DNA of 64,000 nucleotides from Micromonospora chokoriensis (GTDB taxonomy: Bacteria; Actinomycetota; Actinomycetes; Mycobacteriales; Micromonosporaceae), in assembly GCF_900091505.1 (NCBI RefSeq), contig NZ_LT607409.1:3720001-3784000 (forward strand), read 5' to 3'. The notes under the pieces are model-generated. The model made no database searches. It was not told the origin of the DNA and saw only the letters and a program-made list of their open reading frames with translations. Numbering within the stretch: the first letter of the stretch is position 1; each line of letters starts with the position of its first letter. Of the stretch, positions 33,135 to 45,217 are shown piece by piece. The translations under genes and the position numbers were made by a program.

Positions 33135-33173
33135 GACCGGTGCGGGTCCGGACCACCCGGACCGGCACCGGTC
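33135..33173 (+). terminator. Hairpin between PKS2 and the thioesterase gene
   Basis: GACCGGTGC-g-GGTCCGG pairs with CCGGACC-g-GCACCGGTC around ACCAC: 16 paired bases with one G/G mismatch. It lies 31 bp after the PKS2 stop. It may end or attenuate the PKS transcript before the type II thioesterase, or protect the mRNA 3' end. Confidence 0.65.
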
Positions 33174-33266
33174 GGTCCGGCAGGGCCTCGCCGCCGTGAC
33201 ACCATCGCCCGCCGTCCGGGCCCGGCCGGCGGCGGCTGCGTCCCTTCCCCGAGAGGAGTCCCGTCC

Positions 33267-34031
33267 ATGACCTCATCCCCCGCCGACCCGGCGCGCTGGC
33301 TGCGCCGATTCCATCCCGCCGCCGAGGACGCGGTACGGCTGGTCTGCCTGCCGCACGCGGGTGGGTCGGCAAGCTTCTTCTTCCCGATGTCCCGGGCGCT
33401 GGCCCCGCACGTGCAGGTGCTCGCCGTGCAGTACCCGGGACGGCAGGACCGGCGGCGCGAGGAGCACGTCGCCGATCTGCACCAGCTGGCCGACCAGGTG
33501 TTCGGGGCGCTGGCCGCCGCTCCACAGCAGCCGACCGCGTTGTTCGGCCACAGCCTGGGTGCCGTCGTCGCCTACGAGGTCGCGCTGCGGATGCGCGACG
33601 CCGGCCTGCCCGATCCGGTGCGCCTCTTCGCCTCCGCCCGGCGGGCCCCGTCGCGCTACCGGGACGAACGGGTCCATCGACTCGGTGACGCCGAGATCAT
33701 CGACGAGCTGCGCCGGCTCAGCGGCACCCATGCGGCCACCCTGGCCGATCCGGAGCTGATTCAGTTGATCCTGCCCGCCGTCCGCAGTGACTACCAGGCC
33801 ATCGAGACGTACCGTCATCGGCCGGACGCGGTGCTGGACTGCCCGGTGACCGTCCTCACCGGGGCGGACGACCCGGTGGTGTCGGCCGCCGAAGCCGACG
33901 ACTGGCGGCGGCACACCACCGGCGAGGTGGAGGTGCGGACCTTCACCGGCGGGCACTTCTTCCTGGTCGACCACGCGCCGGCGGTCATCGAGCTGTTGAC
34001 CTGGTCGCTGACCACCAGGGTGGCGGGCTGA
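33267..34031 (+). CDS. Type II thioesterase (alpha/beta hydrolase, PKS editing enzyme)
   Basis: 254 residues with the usual family length. It shows RLVCLPHAGGSASFF near the N-terminus, the nucleophile elbow GHSLGA with Ser96, an Asp in LTGADDPVV and the catalytic His in GGHFFL. Type II thioesterases remove stalled or mis-primed acyl groups from ACPs; some also release product. GAGAGGAG precedes the ATG by ~9 nt. It directly follows PKS2, separated by 163 bp with a hairpin. Because neither PKS protein carries a thioesterase domain, this is the only visible hydrolytic release candidate. Confidence 0.93.
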   Translation: MTSSPADPARWLRRFHPAAEDAVRLVCLPHAGGSASFFFPMSRALAPHVQVLAVQYPGRQDRRREEHVADLHQLADQVFGALAAAPQQPTALFGHSLGAVVAYEVALRMRDAGLPDPVRLFASARRAPSRYRDERVHRLGDAEIIDELRRLSGTHAATLADPELIQLILPAVRSDYQAIETYRHRPDAVLDCPVTVLTGADDPVVSAAEADDWRRHTTGEVEVRTFTGGHFFLVDHAPAVIELLTWSLTTRVAG

Positions 34032-34055
34032 GCCGCCCCGCCCCGGGCCGGGTGA

Positions 34056-34088
34056 CCGGCCGGCGTGCGCCGCCGCACCGCCGGCCGG
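34056..34088 (+). terminator. Strong hairpin terminator after the thioesterase
   Basis: CCGGCCGGCG-TGCG pairs with CGCA-c-CGCCGGCCGG around CCGC: a 14-bp stem with one bulged C. It marks the right border of the PKS transcription unit. Confidence 0.75.
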
Positions 34089-34197
34089 CAGCCGGACGCG
34101 GAAGAAGACGGCACGCGGCTGTTCGCCGCCGCACCGGCAGCCGACCACGTGGTGAGATACGTTGGCGATCATCGATCTCTGGCGACATCGTCGTCGT

Positions 34198-35388
34198 ATG
34201 ACTGGCGTGCCCTCGTCCTCGCCGCTTCGCCGCCTCCGGCCGGGTCTGCCGGCCGCCGTCGCGCTGTCGACGGCGGTTCTCGCTGCCGCCCTGGGCATGG
34301 TGACGAACGCCGACGCCAGCACCGGGACGCCGGCCGCGTACCCGGCGGTCGCCCCGGGACCCGGTCGGGCCGCGCTGTCCGCCGCGGAGCCGACAGCGAC
34401 CGGGCCGTCGACACCGACCACGGCCCCCGGCACGCCGGGCACCTCGCCCCTCCCGCCGAGTACGCCCACGAATCTGACCGCCAGCGAGGTCAAGGCCGGG
34501 TCGATCACCCTCACCTGGACCGCCGCCGCGCCCGGCTGCTGCGCCATCACCGGGTACGACATCACGTACTACCAGGTGTTCAACGACGTCTACTACAGCG
34601 CCAGCGTCGGAGCCGTCACCACCACCACGATCACCACGTACATTCAGCCGGGCCGGCAGTACTCGTTCCAGGTGGCCGCCCGGGACAGCGTCGGACACCG
34701 CTCCCGCTCGACGGATCCGCTGATGGTGGTCACTCCGGTGACGGACGCCGGCCCGGACACCACCCCGCCGAGCGCCCCACGGACTCTGACCGTCGGCGAG
34801 GTGACGGCCTCGACCGGCGCGCTGTCCTGGTCGCCGTCGACCGACAACGTCGGCGTCCTCGGATACAACGTCTACCGGTTCGACGGCTGGTACTCCTCGA
34901 CCCTGATCGCCACCGTGCCGGGCACGACGTACACGGCGTCGCTGCCCCAGTCGGTGCCGCTGCGGAACCTGTACTACGTGCGGGCCCGCGACGCGGCGGG
35001 CAACGTGTCCATCGCGTCCAACACCGTCGAGCTGCCCACGACGTCGACCCCGCCGACCCCTCCGCCCTCGACGTGTCGGGTGACCTACCGCAACCAGTCC
35101 GAGTGGCGGGGTGGTTTCGTGGCCACGGTGACCGTCGAGAACGTGGGGACGGCGCCGGTCGACGGCTGGATCGTCAGCTTCACCTTCCCCGGAGACCAGC
35201 AGGTCACCTCGCACTGGAACGCCACGGTCGCTCAGACCGGTGCCACCGTGACCGCCCGTGACGCCGGCTGGAACCGGGTTCTCGCGCCGAACGGCTCGGC
35301 GAGCTTCGGCGTCCAGGGGCGGTGGAGCGCCAGCGACGCGCCACCCACCGCCTTCTCGCTGAACGGCGCTCCCTGCGACGTGGGCTGA
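34198..35388 (+). CDS. Secreted fibronectin type III / CBM2 carbohydrate-binding protein
   Basis: 396 residues with no catalytic domain recognised. The N-terminus (RRLRPGLPAAVALSTAVLAAALG) is a Sec signal peptide, followed by a Pro/Thr-rich linker to ~85. Two FnIII domains follow at ~85-175 and ~185-280 (TPTNLTASEV, SAPRTLTVGEV). Residues ~295-396 are a CBM2-like cellulose/xylan-binding module (CRVTYRNQSEWRGGF, NATVAQTGATVTARD, framing Cys at both ends). ATG 34198 gives a compact signal peptide; a TTG at 34162 with GGTGAG upstream is the alternative. It is followed 32 bp later by the GH53 gene and probably helps attach to plant cell walls. Confidence 0.85.
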   Translation: MTGVPSSSPLRRLRPGLPAAVALSTAVLAAALGMVTNADASTGTPAAYPAVAPGPGRAALSAAEPTATGPSTPTTAPGTPGTSPLPPSTPTNLTASEVKAGSITLTWTAAAPGCCAITGYDITYYQVFNDVYYSASVGAVTTTTITTYIQPGRQYSFQVAARDSVGHRSRSTDPLMVVTPVTDAGPDTTPPSAPRTLTVGEVTASTGALSWSPSTDNVGVLGYNVYRFDGWYSSTLIATVPGTTYTASLPQSVPLRNLYYVRARDAAGNVSIASNTVELPTTSTPPTPPPSTCRVTYRNQSEWRGGFVATVTVENVGTAPVDGWIVSFTFPGDQQVTSHWNATVAQTGATVTARDAGWNRVLAPNGSASFGVQGRWSASDAPPTAFSLNGAPCDVG

Positions 35389-35420
35389 GCGTCGCCCGTC
35401 GCGCTCCGGAAGGAGTCTTT

Positions 35421-36548
35421 GTGAGCATCCACTCGCCCACCCACCGTCGCCGCACCACGGCCCTGCTCGGGGGTGCCCTGGCCGGCATCCTCGCCGTCTT
35501 CGGCACACCCGCACCCGTCTCCGCCGCGAACACGCTCAGCATGCGTGGTGCCGACGTGTCCTCGTTGCAGCGCAGCCTGGACCTGGGTGCCAGATACTAC
35601 GACGCCGGCGGCGTCGCCCGCGACCCACTGGACATCCTGAGGTCCGTCGGCGTCAACTACGTCCGGCTGCGCGTCTGGAACAACCCGGCCAGCGGCTACA
35701 ACAACAAGAGCAGGGTGTTGGCCCAGGCGAGGGTGGCCAGGGCGAAGGGCCTGAAGGTGCTCATCGACTTCCACTACTCCGACACCTGGGCCGACCCCGG
35801 CAAGCAGTACAAGCCGGCGGCCTGGGTCGGCCACAGCCTGAGCCAGTTGCGTGCCGACGTGTACGCGTTCACCTACGACGTCTGCGCGAGCCTCCGGGGG
35901 CAGGGCACACCGCCGGACAGCGTGCAGATCGGCAACGAGATCAATGTGGGCATGCTCTGGAACGAGGGGAAGGTCGTCAACAACGACTTCGCCCCGCTGG
36001 CCGGCCTGCTGAAGCAGGGTTACCAGGCGACCAAGGACTGCGGCAGCGGCATCCCGGTGATGATCCACACCGCGAACGCCGACAGCAACGCCAACGCCCG
36101 TTGGTTCTACGACGGCATCCGTTCGCAGGGCGTGCAGTGGGACATCACGGCGCTGTCGTACTACTGCGTGTGGCACGGCACCCTGGCGAACCTCTACAAC
36201 AACATCGTGGACCTACGCGGCCGCTACGGTAAGCCGGTGGTGATCGCGGAGACCGCGTACCCCTTCACCCGCGACAACGCCGACAGCGAGCCGAACGCCA
36301 TCGGCGACGCGACCTGTGACGGCATCAGCGCGACCTGGTCCGGGCAGGCCCAGGAGTTCGACTGGGTGCAGAACACCGCCCGCAACGCGGGCGCGATCGG
36401 TGTCTTCTACTGGGAACCGACCTGGTACGCCGTCCGCGGCAACGGATGGGACCCGGCCGACATCAACGGCACCGGAAACCAGTGGGACAACATGGCCGTC
36501 TTCGACTGGTCCGGACGGGTGAACCCGAACGTGCGCTGGACGCCCTGA
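35421..36548 (+). CDS. Secreted GH53 endo-beta-1,4-galactanase (arabinogalactan endo-galactosidase)
   Basis: 375 residues. A signal peptide ends near AAN (~37). The catalytic domain starts MRGADVSSL, and shows VRLRVWNNP, LIDFHYSDTWADPGKQ, QIGNEIN with acid/base Glu173 and VIAETAYP with nucleophile Glu277, all GH53 hallmarks. GH53 enzymes cut beta-1,4-galactan side chains of type I arabinogalactan and pectin. The GTG start at 35421 has GGAAGGAG 7 nt upstream. It is transcribed with the FnIII-CBM2 gene and ends at a hairpin shared with the convergent esterase genes. Confidence 0.93.
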   Translation: MSIHSPTHRRRTTALLGGALAGILAVFGTPAPVSAANTLSMRGADVSSLQRSLDLGARYYDAGGVARDPLDILRSVGVNYVRLRVWNNPASGYNNKSRVLAQARVARAKGLKVLIDFHYSDTWADPGKQYKPAAWVGHSLSQLRADVYAFTYDVCASLRGQGTPPDSVQIGNEINVGMLWNEGKVVNNDFAPLAGLLKQGYQATKDCGSGIPVMIHTANADSNANARWFYDGIRSQGVQWDITALSYYCVWHGTLANLYNNIVDLRGRYGKPVVIAETAYPFTRDNADSEPNAIGDATCDGISATWSGQAQEFDWVQNTARNAGAIGVFYWEPTWYAVRGNGWDPADINGTGNQWDNMAVFDWSGRVNPNVRWTP

Positions 36549-36557
36549 CCCGACAAA

Positions 36558-36593
36558 GACGCGCCGCCCGGGACAGGACCCGGACGGCGCGTC
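36558..36593. terminator. Bidirectional hairpin between convergent GH53 and esterase genes
   Basis: GACGCGCCGCCCGGG (36558-36572) pairs with CCCGGACGGCGCGTC (36579-36593) with one mismatch and a 6-nt loop. It lies between the two convergent stop codons. Confidence 0.75.
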
Positions 36594-36615
36594 TCCTGGC
36601 TCGGCGCGGGCCGGC

Positions 36616-39597
<2,982 letters not shown>

Positions 39598-39684
39598 TGT
39601 TGTGTCCGGCGGGTTGCGGACCCGGTGCCCAGGGGTGGGTGGGCAGGGCTCGTCCAGGCGACAGGGTTGCGGACGTCTGGTTCC

Positions 39685-39713
39685 TTGACACTCATCGATG
39701 CTATCGCTAACAC
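39685..39713 (+). promoter_or_regulatory. Promoter of the GH43/GH5 genes with overlapping operator
   Basis: TTGACA (39685-39690), 17-nt spacer and TAACAC (39708-39713). TGCTATCGCTAACA (39699-39712), a 12/14 match to the palindromic site at 39836, covers the spacer and -10. Confidence 0.55.
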
Positions 39714-39835
39714 TGTCCGCAACGCGACGTTAACGAGTAGAAAATATCTCCACAGTCACCTGCGGCTAACATGCCCCGCCCGAAAATCTGCGCCCCTGGC
39801 GGCCCGGAAAGCCCACGCGCCACATGGGTTGATCT

Positions 39836-39849
39836 TGTTAACGCTAACA
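39836..39849. promoter_or_regulatory. LacI-type operator TGTTAACGCTAACA
   Basis: TGTTA and TAACA are perfect inverted arms around ACGC. The form closely resembles operators of actinobacterial LacI regulators of plant-polysaccharide genes. It lies 33 bp before the GH43 start. The regulator gene is not in the window. Confidence 0.6.
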
Positions 39850-39881
39850 TAGATGATCGTTCAGAACGGGGGATCTGGATC

Positions 39882-41342
39882 GTGTTCGCATGGCGAAGCC
39901 CGGCGTCGGCGGTCACCGGCGGGTCCTCGGACCGGATCAACGGCGTTGTGGGCCTCCGGATCCTCGTGCTCTCCGCCGTGGCCGCTGCCGCCTTCGTGGT
40001 GGCGGCCGGCGAACCGGCCCACGCGGCCACGCTGCCCACCGGCACCCGCTCACTGGAGGCGGTCAACCAGGCCGGACGGTACGTGCGGCACATGGACTAT
40101 CTGGGCCGGCTCGACCCGGTGACCTCCAGCAGCGCCGACCAGGTCAAGCTGGATGCCACCTTCACCGTGGTCAACGGTCTGTCGTCACCGCACTGCTACT
40201 CGTTCCAGACCAGGTCCGGCCTGTTCCTCCGGCACCGCGACTACCGACTCCGGGTCGACCCCAACACCGGTGACGCGACGTTCCGGGCCGACGCGACCTT
40301 CTGCGCGGTGGACGGGTCGGTCGCCGGATCGGTGGCGCTCACCTCGTACAACTATCCGGACCGGCGAATCCGGCACCGCGACTTCGCCCTCTGGCTCGAC
40401 GCCTACCAGGACACCGCCGCGTTCCGGGCGGACAGCTCGTTCCGCCTCGCCGCGCCGTGGGCGCCCAGGACGACCAGGGGGCCGGTGATCCCGGGCCTCT
40501 TCGCCGACCCACACCTCGCGGTGATCAATGGCCGCTACTACCTGTACCCGACCACCGACGGGTACGCGAGCTGGGCCGGCACCTACTACAAGGCGTTCTC
40601 CTCCGCCGACCTGGTCAACTGGACCGACCACGGTGTGGTCCTCGACCACGGCCCGGACGTCACCTGGGCGGACAACTCGGCCTGGGCACCGGCGGTCGCC
40701 AGTGCCAACGGCCGCTACTACCTCTACTTCAGCGGGGGCGCGGCCAGCGGCAACACCGCCAAACACCTCGGCGTGGCCGTCGCCGACAGTCCGGTCGGGC
40801 CGTTCCGCGACGCGCTCGGGAGGCCGCTGGTCCGCAGCGACCAGTTCGCCGGTGGGCAGGCGATCGACCCGATGGTCTTCACCGACGACGACGGGCGGTC
40901 CTACCTCTACTGGGGTCAGGGCGTCGCACGGGCGGTACGCCTCAACGCCGACATGGTCTCCTTCGACCCGGCCCAGGCGAGGGTCGTCACCCCGTCCGGC
41001 TACAACGAGGCCCCGTTCGTGTTCAAACGCAACGGCCTCTACTACTTCATGTGGTCGGAGAACGACACACGCAGCGAGGACTACCGCGTCGCGTACGCCA
41101 CCGGCCCATCTGCTCTCGGGCCGTGGACCAGTCGGGGCGTGGTGCTGCGGAAGCGGCTCGACGCCGGCATCAAGGGCACCGGCCACCACTCGGTGGTCCG
41201 GGCACCCGACACCGACACCTGGCACATCGCCTACCACCGGTTCGCGGTGCCCGCCGGAAACGGCACCAACCGCGAGACCGCCGTCGACCGGATGGAGTTC
41301 AACGCCGACGGCACCATCCGCCCCGTCGTACCGACCCTCTAG
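39882..41342 (+). CDS. Secreted AbfB(CBM42)-GH43 arabinofuranosidase-type glycosidase
   Basis: 486 residues. A long signal region (LRILVLSAVAAAAFVVAAG, cleavage near AHA) is followed by an AbfB arabinose-binding trefoil at ~60-200 (RYVRHMDYLGRLD, LFLRHRDYRLRVD, RRIRHRDFALWLD). The five-bladed GH43 domain follows at ~205-486, with FADPHLA (base Asp), DPMVFTDDDG (pKa Asp) and YNEAPFVF (acid Glu). GH43 enzymes with CBM42 usually remove arabinofuranose, or act on galactan or xylan. GTG 39882 with GGGGGA upstream is preferred; an ATG at 39771 would place the LacI-type operator inside the gene. First gene of the GH43-GH43-GH5 series. Confidence 0.88.
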   Translation: MFAWRSPASAVTGGSSDRINGVVGLRILVLSAVAAAAFVVAAGEPAHAATLPTGTRSLEAVNQAGRYVRHMDYLGRLDPVTSSSADQVKLDATFTVVNGLSSPHCYSFQTRSGLFLRHRDYRLRVDPNTGDATFRADATFCAVDGSVAGSVALTSYNYPDRRIRHRDFALWLDAYQDTAAFRADSSFRLAAPWAPRTTRGPVIPGLFADPHLAVINGRYYLYPTTDGYASWAGTYYKAFSSADLVNWTDHGVVLDHGPDVTWADNSAWAPAVASANGRYYLYFSGGAASGNTAKHLGVAVADSPVGPFRDALGRPLVRSDQFAGGQAIDPMVFTDDDGRSYLYWGQGVARAVRLNADMVSFDPAQARVVTPSGYNEAPFVFKRNGLYYFMWSENDTRSEDYRVAYATGPSALGPWTSRGVVLRKRLDAGIKGTGHHSVVRAPDTDTWHIAYHRFAVPAGNGTNRETAVDRMEFNADGTIRPVVPTL

Positions 41343-41378
41343 CCGACCCGTACGCCCCTGCGCGAAGGAGACAGACCC

Positions 41379-42818
41379 ATGTCGAGAGCCCTCTCCCGGC
41401 TCTGTGCGGTAGCGGTCGCCGCGTGCCTGCTGTTCACCACCTGGTCGGCGGCGACACCGAAGCCCGCGGCCGCGCTCGACCCGACCGTCGGATACCTGAT
41501 GGCGCACTTCACCGGTGAGTCGTCGACCGACCAGCAGATCTACCTCGCGCACAGCACCGACGGCCTCCGCTGGAACGACCTCAACAACGGCGGTCTCGTC
41601 CTGCGTTCCACGGTCGGCACCCGCGGCGTCCGCGACCCCGCCCTGGTCCGCTCGCCCGCCGGGGACCGGTACTGGATCATCGCCACGGACCTGTGCATCG
41701 GCTGCGGCCAGGACTGGTCGACAGCCATCAACAACGGCAGTCGCAACCTCGTCGTGTGGGAGTCCACCGATCTGGTCAACTGGTCGGCGCCGTGGCTGCT
41801 GAACGTCGCCGGCGCGATCCCGGACGGCCGCAACGCCTGGGCGCCGGAGGCGATCTGGAACCCGGCAACCGGCGACTACGTCCTCTACTGGGCGACGAAC
41901 GTCCCCCTCAACGGTGCCACCAAGCACCGCATCTACGCCGCGCGCACGTCGAACTTCCGCAGCATCACCACGCCCCAGACGTACATCAACCGGCCGGGCA
42001 GCCAGGAACTCATCGACACCCAGATCGTCGAGGTGCCGGCCGGCGTCGGCGCGTACCGCTACGTGCGGGCGTCCCGGGACGGTCAGATCACCGTCGAGGG
42101 CAGCAACTCCATCCTCGGCACCTGGACCACCCTCGGCAACCTGTCCGGCATCGGGTTGACCGGCGCGCAGGTCGAGGGCCCGATGTGGATGCCGTTCAAC
42201 GGTCGCAACGAGTGGGTGCTCTACCTGGACCAGTACGCCAGCGGGCGTGGCTACCTGCCCGTGCTGACCACCAACCCGTCGAGCCCGGGCGCCTACCGGC
42301 TGCCGGCCTCCGGCTCGTACAGCATGGGTGGCACCAAGAAGCGGCACGGCTCGATCCTCAACCTGACCGCGGCCGAGCAGACGCGGGTGCTCAACCGCTG
42401 GCCCAACACCGCTGTCAACCGGATCCAGTCGTACAACTTCCAGGACCGGTACGTGCGGCACGCCGACTACGACGCCCGCATCGACCCGAACGTCAGCCCG
42501 GCCCAGGACGGGCAGTGGCGGCTCGTGCCCGGCCTGGCCGGCTCCGGAACGGTCTCCATCCAGTCGGTCAACTACCCGGGTCACTACCTGCGTCACTACG
42601 GGTTCGACTTCCGGCTGGAGGCCAACGACGGCTCCACCACCTTCGCCGCCGACGCCACCTTCCGCCAGGTGGCCGGGCTGGCCAACTCGTCGTGGACGTC
42701 GTTCCAGTCCTACAGCCACCCGGACCGCTACATCCGGCACTACAGCTACCTGCTCCGGCTCGATCCGGTGAGCGACGCCCAGAGCCGCGCCGACGCGACG
42801 TTCCGGGTGACCAGCTGA
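41379..42818 (+). CDS. Secreted GH43-like glycosidase with C-terminal AbfB (CBM42)
   Basis: 479 residues; signal peptide to ~34 (AVAVAACLLFTTW). Beta-propeller ~38-340 with VRDPALVRS, NAWAPEAIW and IDTQIVEV, matching the GH43 acidic triad region, then AbfB ~345-479 (RYVRHADYDARID, HYLRHYGFDFRLE, RYIRHYSYLLRLD). It has the reverse domain order of the preceding gene. GAAGGAG precedes the ATG. Probably exo-acting on arabinose- or galactose-containing side chains; exact specificity is not readable from sequence. Confidence 0.87.
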   Translation: MSRALSRLCAVAVAACLLFTTWSAATPKPAAALDPTVGYLMAHFTGESSTDQQIYLAHSTDGLRWNDLNNGGLVLRSTVGTRGVRDPALVRSPAGDRYWIIATDLCIGCGQDWSTAINNGSRNLVVWESTDLVNWSAPWLLNVAGAIPDGRNAWAPEAIWNPATGDYVLYWATNVPLNGATKHRIYAARTSNFRSITTPQTYINRPGSQELIDTQIVEVPAGVGAYRYVRASRDGQITVEGSNSILGTWTTLGNLSGIGLTGAQVEGPMWMPFNGRNEWVLYLDQYASGRGYLPVLTTNPSSPGAYRLPASGSYSMGGTKKRHGSILNLTAAEQTRVLNRWPNTAVNRIQSYNFQDRYVRHADYDARIDPNVSPAQDGQWRLVPGLAGSGTVSIQSVNYPGHYLRHYGFDFRLEANDGSTTFAADATFRQVAGLANSSWTSFQSYSHPDRYIRHYSYLLRLDPVSDAQSRADATFRVTS

Positions 42819-42847
42819 GCCCGACCTCCACCCCGATTGGACATCTC

Positions 42848-44347
42848 ATGACCCGAAGCACGTCGTGGAGTACGCGGTCCCTGCGCCGGCCGCTGATCGC
42901 CCTGGTGGCCGCGCTGACAGCGATGGCCGGCGTCGTCGTCGTCACGTCGTCGCCGGCGACCGCCGCCACCAACCAGTTCCGAGGCATGAACTGGGCGGTG
43001 CTGGGTGACAACTTCAGCACCGGCCCGCTCGTCGTGCAGGGTCTGAGCTCGTCGGACAGCAACGCGACGGTGCGGGCCAAGGCCAACGCCCTCTACGACG
43101 ACATGGCCGCCACCATGGGAGTCAACACCGTCCGGCTGCCCATCAACACCCACACCGTGGGGACGGCCTGGTGGGAGGCCTACCGGGGTGCCATCGACGC
43201 GGCCACCGCGCGGGGCTTCAAGGTGATCCTGGCGTACTGGGAGGACGGCGCCGCCTCCGGCGGCAGGATCACCAACCTCGCCGCCTGGAACGCGATGTGG
43301 TCCACAGTGACCAACACGTACGGCGGGAACGCCAACGTCTACTTCGAGCCGATGAACGAGCCGCACGGCTACAGCTCGGCGGAGTGGCGCACCGTGGCCG
43401 CGAACTGGCTCACCTACCACTACTCCGCGGTGCCCGGTCGGGTGCTCATCGGCGGCACCGGCTTCAGCCAGGACCTGCGGGACATCTGCAACGACAGCCG
43501 CTTCAACTCCACGCTGCTCTCGTTCCACCACTACGCCTTCTTCTACGGCGCGATGACCTACGACGCCTTCCGCAGCCACATCCAGACCCGGCTCGGCAAC
43601 TGCGCCTCCCGGGCGGTCGCGACCGAGTTCGGCGCGCCCATGAACGACGGCCGCAACTACGCCGACGCGAACAGCACCGACAACTTCGTCCGCCACATCC
43701 GGGCCATGGCCCAGGTCATGCGCGACAACCAGATGGGCGGCACCTACTGGCCCGCCCTCGGCGGAAAGCCGGGCACCATCGGGTACGACTGGTACTCGAT
43801 GTTCTCCCTCAGCGGCAGCGGCACCAGCCTCGACCTGACCATCCGCAACCCCACCGGCGCCGACCGGATCCGGTACGCGTGGGGCGACACCGTCGGCAAC
43901 GACCCCACGACGCCTCCACCGGCGACGGGGACGTTCTACCGGATCACCGTGCGGCACAGCGGCAAGGCCATGGACGTCCAGCAACCGAACACCGACAACG
44001 GCGCGCGCGTCGGCCAGTACACGTACGCCGGCAACGCGTGGCAGCAGTGGCAGTTCCAGGACGCCGGCAGCGGCTGGTGGCGTATCGTCAGCCGGCACAG
44101 CGGCAGGTGCCTCGACGTGACGAGCGCGTCGACCGCCGACGGTGCCGACCTCATCCAGTACACCTGCGGTACCGGCACCAACCAGCAGTTCCAGATGGTC
44201 ACCAACGGCGGCTACTTCCAGCTGCGCGCCCGACACAGCGGCAAGTGCGTGGACGTTCCGGCCGCGTCGACAGCCGACGGCGTGATCCTCAAGCAGTACC
44301 CGTGCAACACCGGTGCCAACCAGCAGTGGTCACGGACGGCCGTCTGA
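42848..44347 (+). CDS. Secreted GH5 glycosidase with C-terminal ricin-type CBM13
   Basis: 499 residues. A signal peptide ends near ATA (~40). The TIM-barrel GH5 domain (~44-345) shows FRGMNW, VNTVRLPIN, FEPMNEPHG with acid/base Glu171 and ATEFGAP with nucleophile Glu260. CBM13 follows (~360-499) with KAMDVQQ, RCLDVTSA, KCVDVPAA and repeated QQW/QQF. GH5-CBM13 proteins in actinomycetes include endo-beta-1,6-galactanases of arabinogalactan degradation; the neighbouring GH53 and GH43-AbfB genes make that activity plausible here (inference), but another GH5 activity cannot be excluded. The ribosome site is weak (TTGGAC). Confidence 0.87.
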   Translation: MTRSTSWSTRSLRRPLIALVAALTAMAGVVVVTSSPATAATNQFRGMNWAVLGDNFSTGPLVVQGLSSSDSNATVRAKANALYDDMAATMGVNTVRLPINTHTVGTAWWEAYRGAIDAATARGFKVILAYWEDGAASGGRITNLAAWNAMWSTVTNTYGGNANVYFEPMNEPHGYSSAEWRTVAANWLTYHYSAVPGRVLIGGTGFSQDLRDICNDSRFNSTLLSFHHYAFFYGAMTYDAFRSHIQTRLGNCASRAVATEFGAPMNDGRNYADANSTDNFVRHIRAMAQVMRDNQMGGTYWPALGGKPGTIGYDWYSMFSLSGSGTSLDLTIRNPTGADRIRYAWGDTVGNDPTTPPPATGTFYRITVRHSGKAMDVQQPNTDNGARVGQYTYAGNAWQQWQFQDAGSGWWRIVSRHSGRCLDVTSASTADGADLIQYTCGTGTNQQFQMVTNGGYFQLRARHSGKCVDVPAASTADGVILKQYPCNTGANQQWSRTAV

Positions 44348-44376
44348 CCGACCGCGATTTCCTCCACGTTCGCGGA

Positions 44377-44392
44377 GTCGACCGATGTCGAC
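44377..44392. promoter_or_regulatory. Repeated palindrome GTCGAC-N4-GTCGAC upstream of the thuA-like gene
   Basis: Two GTCGAC palindromes separated by CGAT, ~115 bp before the ThuA-like start, form a 16-bp inverted repeat. Position suits an operator; no regulator identified. Confidence 0.3.
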
Positions 44393-44506
44393 ATCATCGA
44401 CGACCGAGTACGGTTTCGGTGCCCGACACGTACGGGCGTCGACGGCACGTCTCCGGGGCGCGGGAACCGCCGGCCCGGTGGCGACGGACCGGAGGAGGGA
44501 ACGAGG

Positions 44507-45217
44507 GTGGCGCAGCGCAGAGCATTGGTGGTTCGGGGCGGGTGGGAGGGACACCAGCCGGTCAAGGCGACGGAGTTGTTCATCCCCTTCCTCGAGGACA
44601 ACGGCTATGCCGTACGGGTCGAGGAGTCGACGGAGGTCTACGCCGACGCCGCCGAGATGGCCGCCACCGACCTCGTCGTGCAGTGCATGACGATGTCGCA
44701 GATCACCGCGGCCGAGGTGGCGGGCCTGAGCGCTGCGGTCATCGCCGGCACGGGCTTCACCGGCTGGCACGGCGGCATCGTGGACTCGTTCCGCGCGTCG
44801 TCGGACTACCTGCACCTGGTGGGCGGTCAGTTCGCGACCCACCCGGGTAAGGAGCCGTGCGGGCGGCACGGTGAGCCGGAGGACAACTTCCTGCCGCACA
44901 CCGTGCACGTCACGGACCTCGGCCGGGAGCACCCGATCACCACCGGGGTCGGGGACTTCGACCTGGTCACCGAGCAGTACTGGGTGCTGCACGACGACCT
45001 GATCGACGTACTGGCAGTGACCACCCACCCGACCCAGGAGTGGCACCCGTGGCACCGGCCGGTCACCTCGCCGGCGATCTGGACCCGACAGTGGGGTGCC
45101 GGGCGTGTCGTCGTGACGACCCCCGGGCACAGCCTCGACGTGCTGGAGCACCCGAGCGTTCGTACCGTGATCGAGAGGGGGATGGTGTGGGCGACTCGCA
45201 CCGCGTCGGCGTCATAG
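44507..45217 (+). CDS. ThuA-like (trehalose utilisation) domain protein
   Basis: 236 residues forming one ThuA domain, a glutamine-amidotransferase-like fold: ALVVRGGWEGHQP, the central GTGFTGWHGGI with conserved His, LVGGQFATHPG, and the closing WTRQWGAGRVVVTTPGH. ThuA proteins accompany sugar dehydrogenases in conversion of disaccharides to 3-keto sugars. GTG 44507 has GGAGGAGG 8 nt upstream. It overlaps the next gene by 31 bp, implying coupled translation. Whether it processes sugars freed by the neighbouring glycosidases is an inference. Confidence 0.88.
   Translation: MAQRRALVVRGGWEGHQPVKATELFIPFLEDNGYAVRVEESTEVYADAAEMAATDLVVQCMTMSQITAAEVAGLSAAVIAGTGFTGWHGGIVDSFRASSDYLHLVGGQFATHPGKEPCGRHGEPEDNFLPHTVHVTDLGREHPITTGVGDFDLVTEQYWVLHDDLIDVLAVTTHPTQEWHPWHRPVTSPAIWTRQWGAGRVVVTTPGHSLDVLEHPSVRTVIERGMVWATRTASAS

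Noticed and set aside
39771..39881. N-terminal extension of the GH43-AbfB protein to the ATG at 39771
   Set aside because: It would put the LacI-type operator within the coding sequence and bury the signal peptide; GTG 39882 has a ribosome site.
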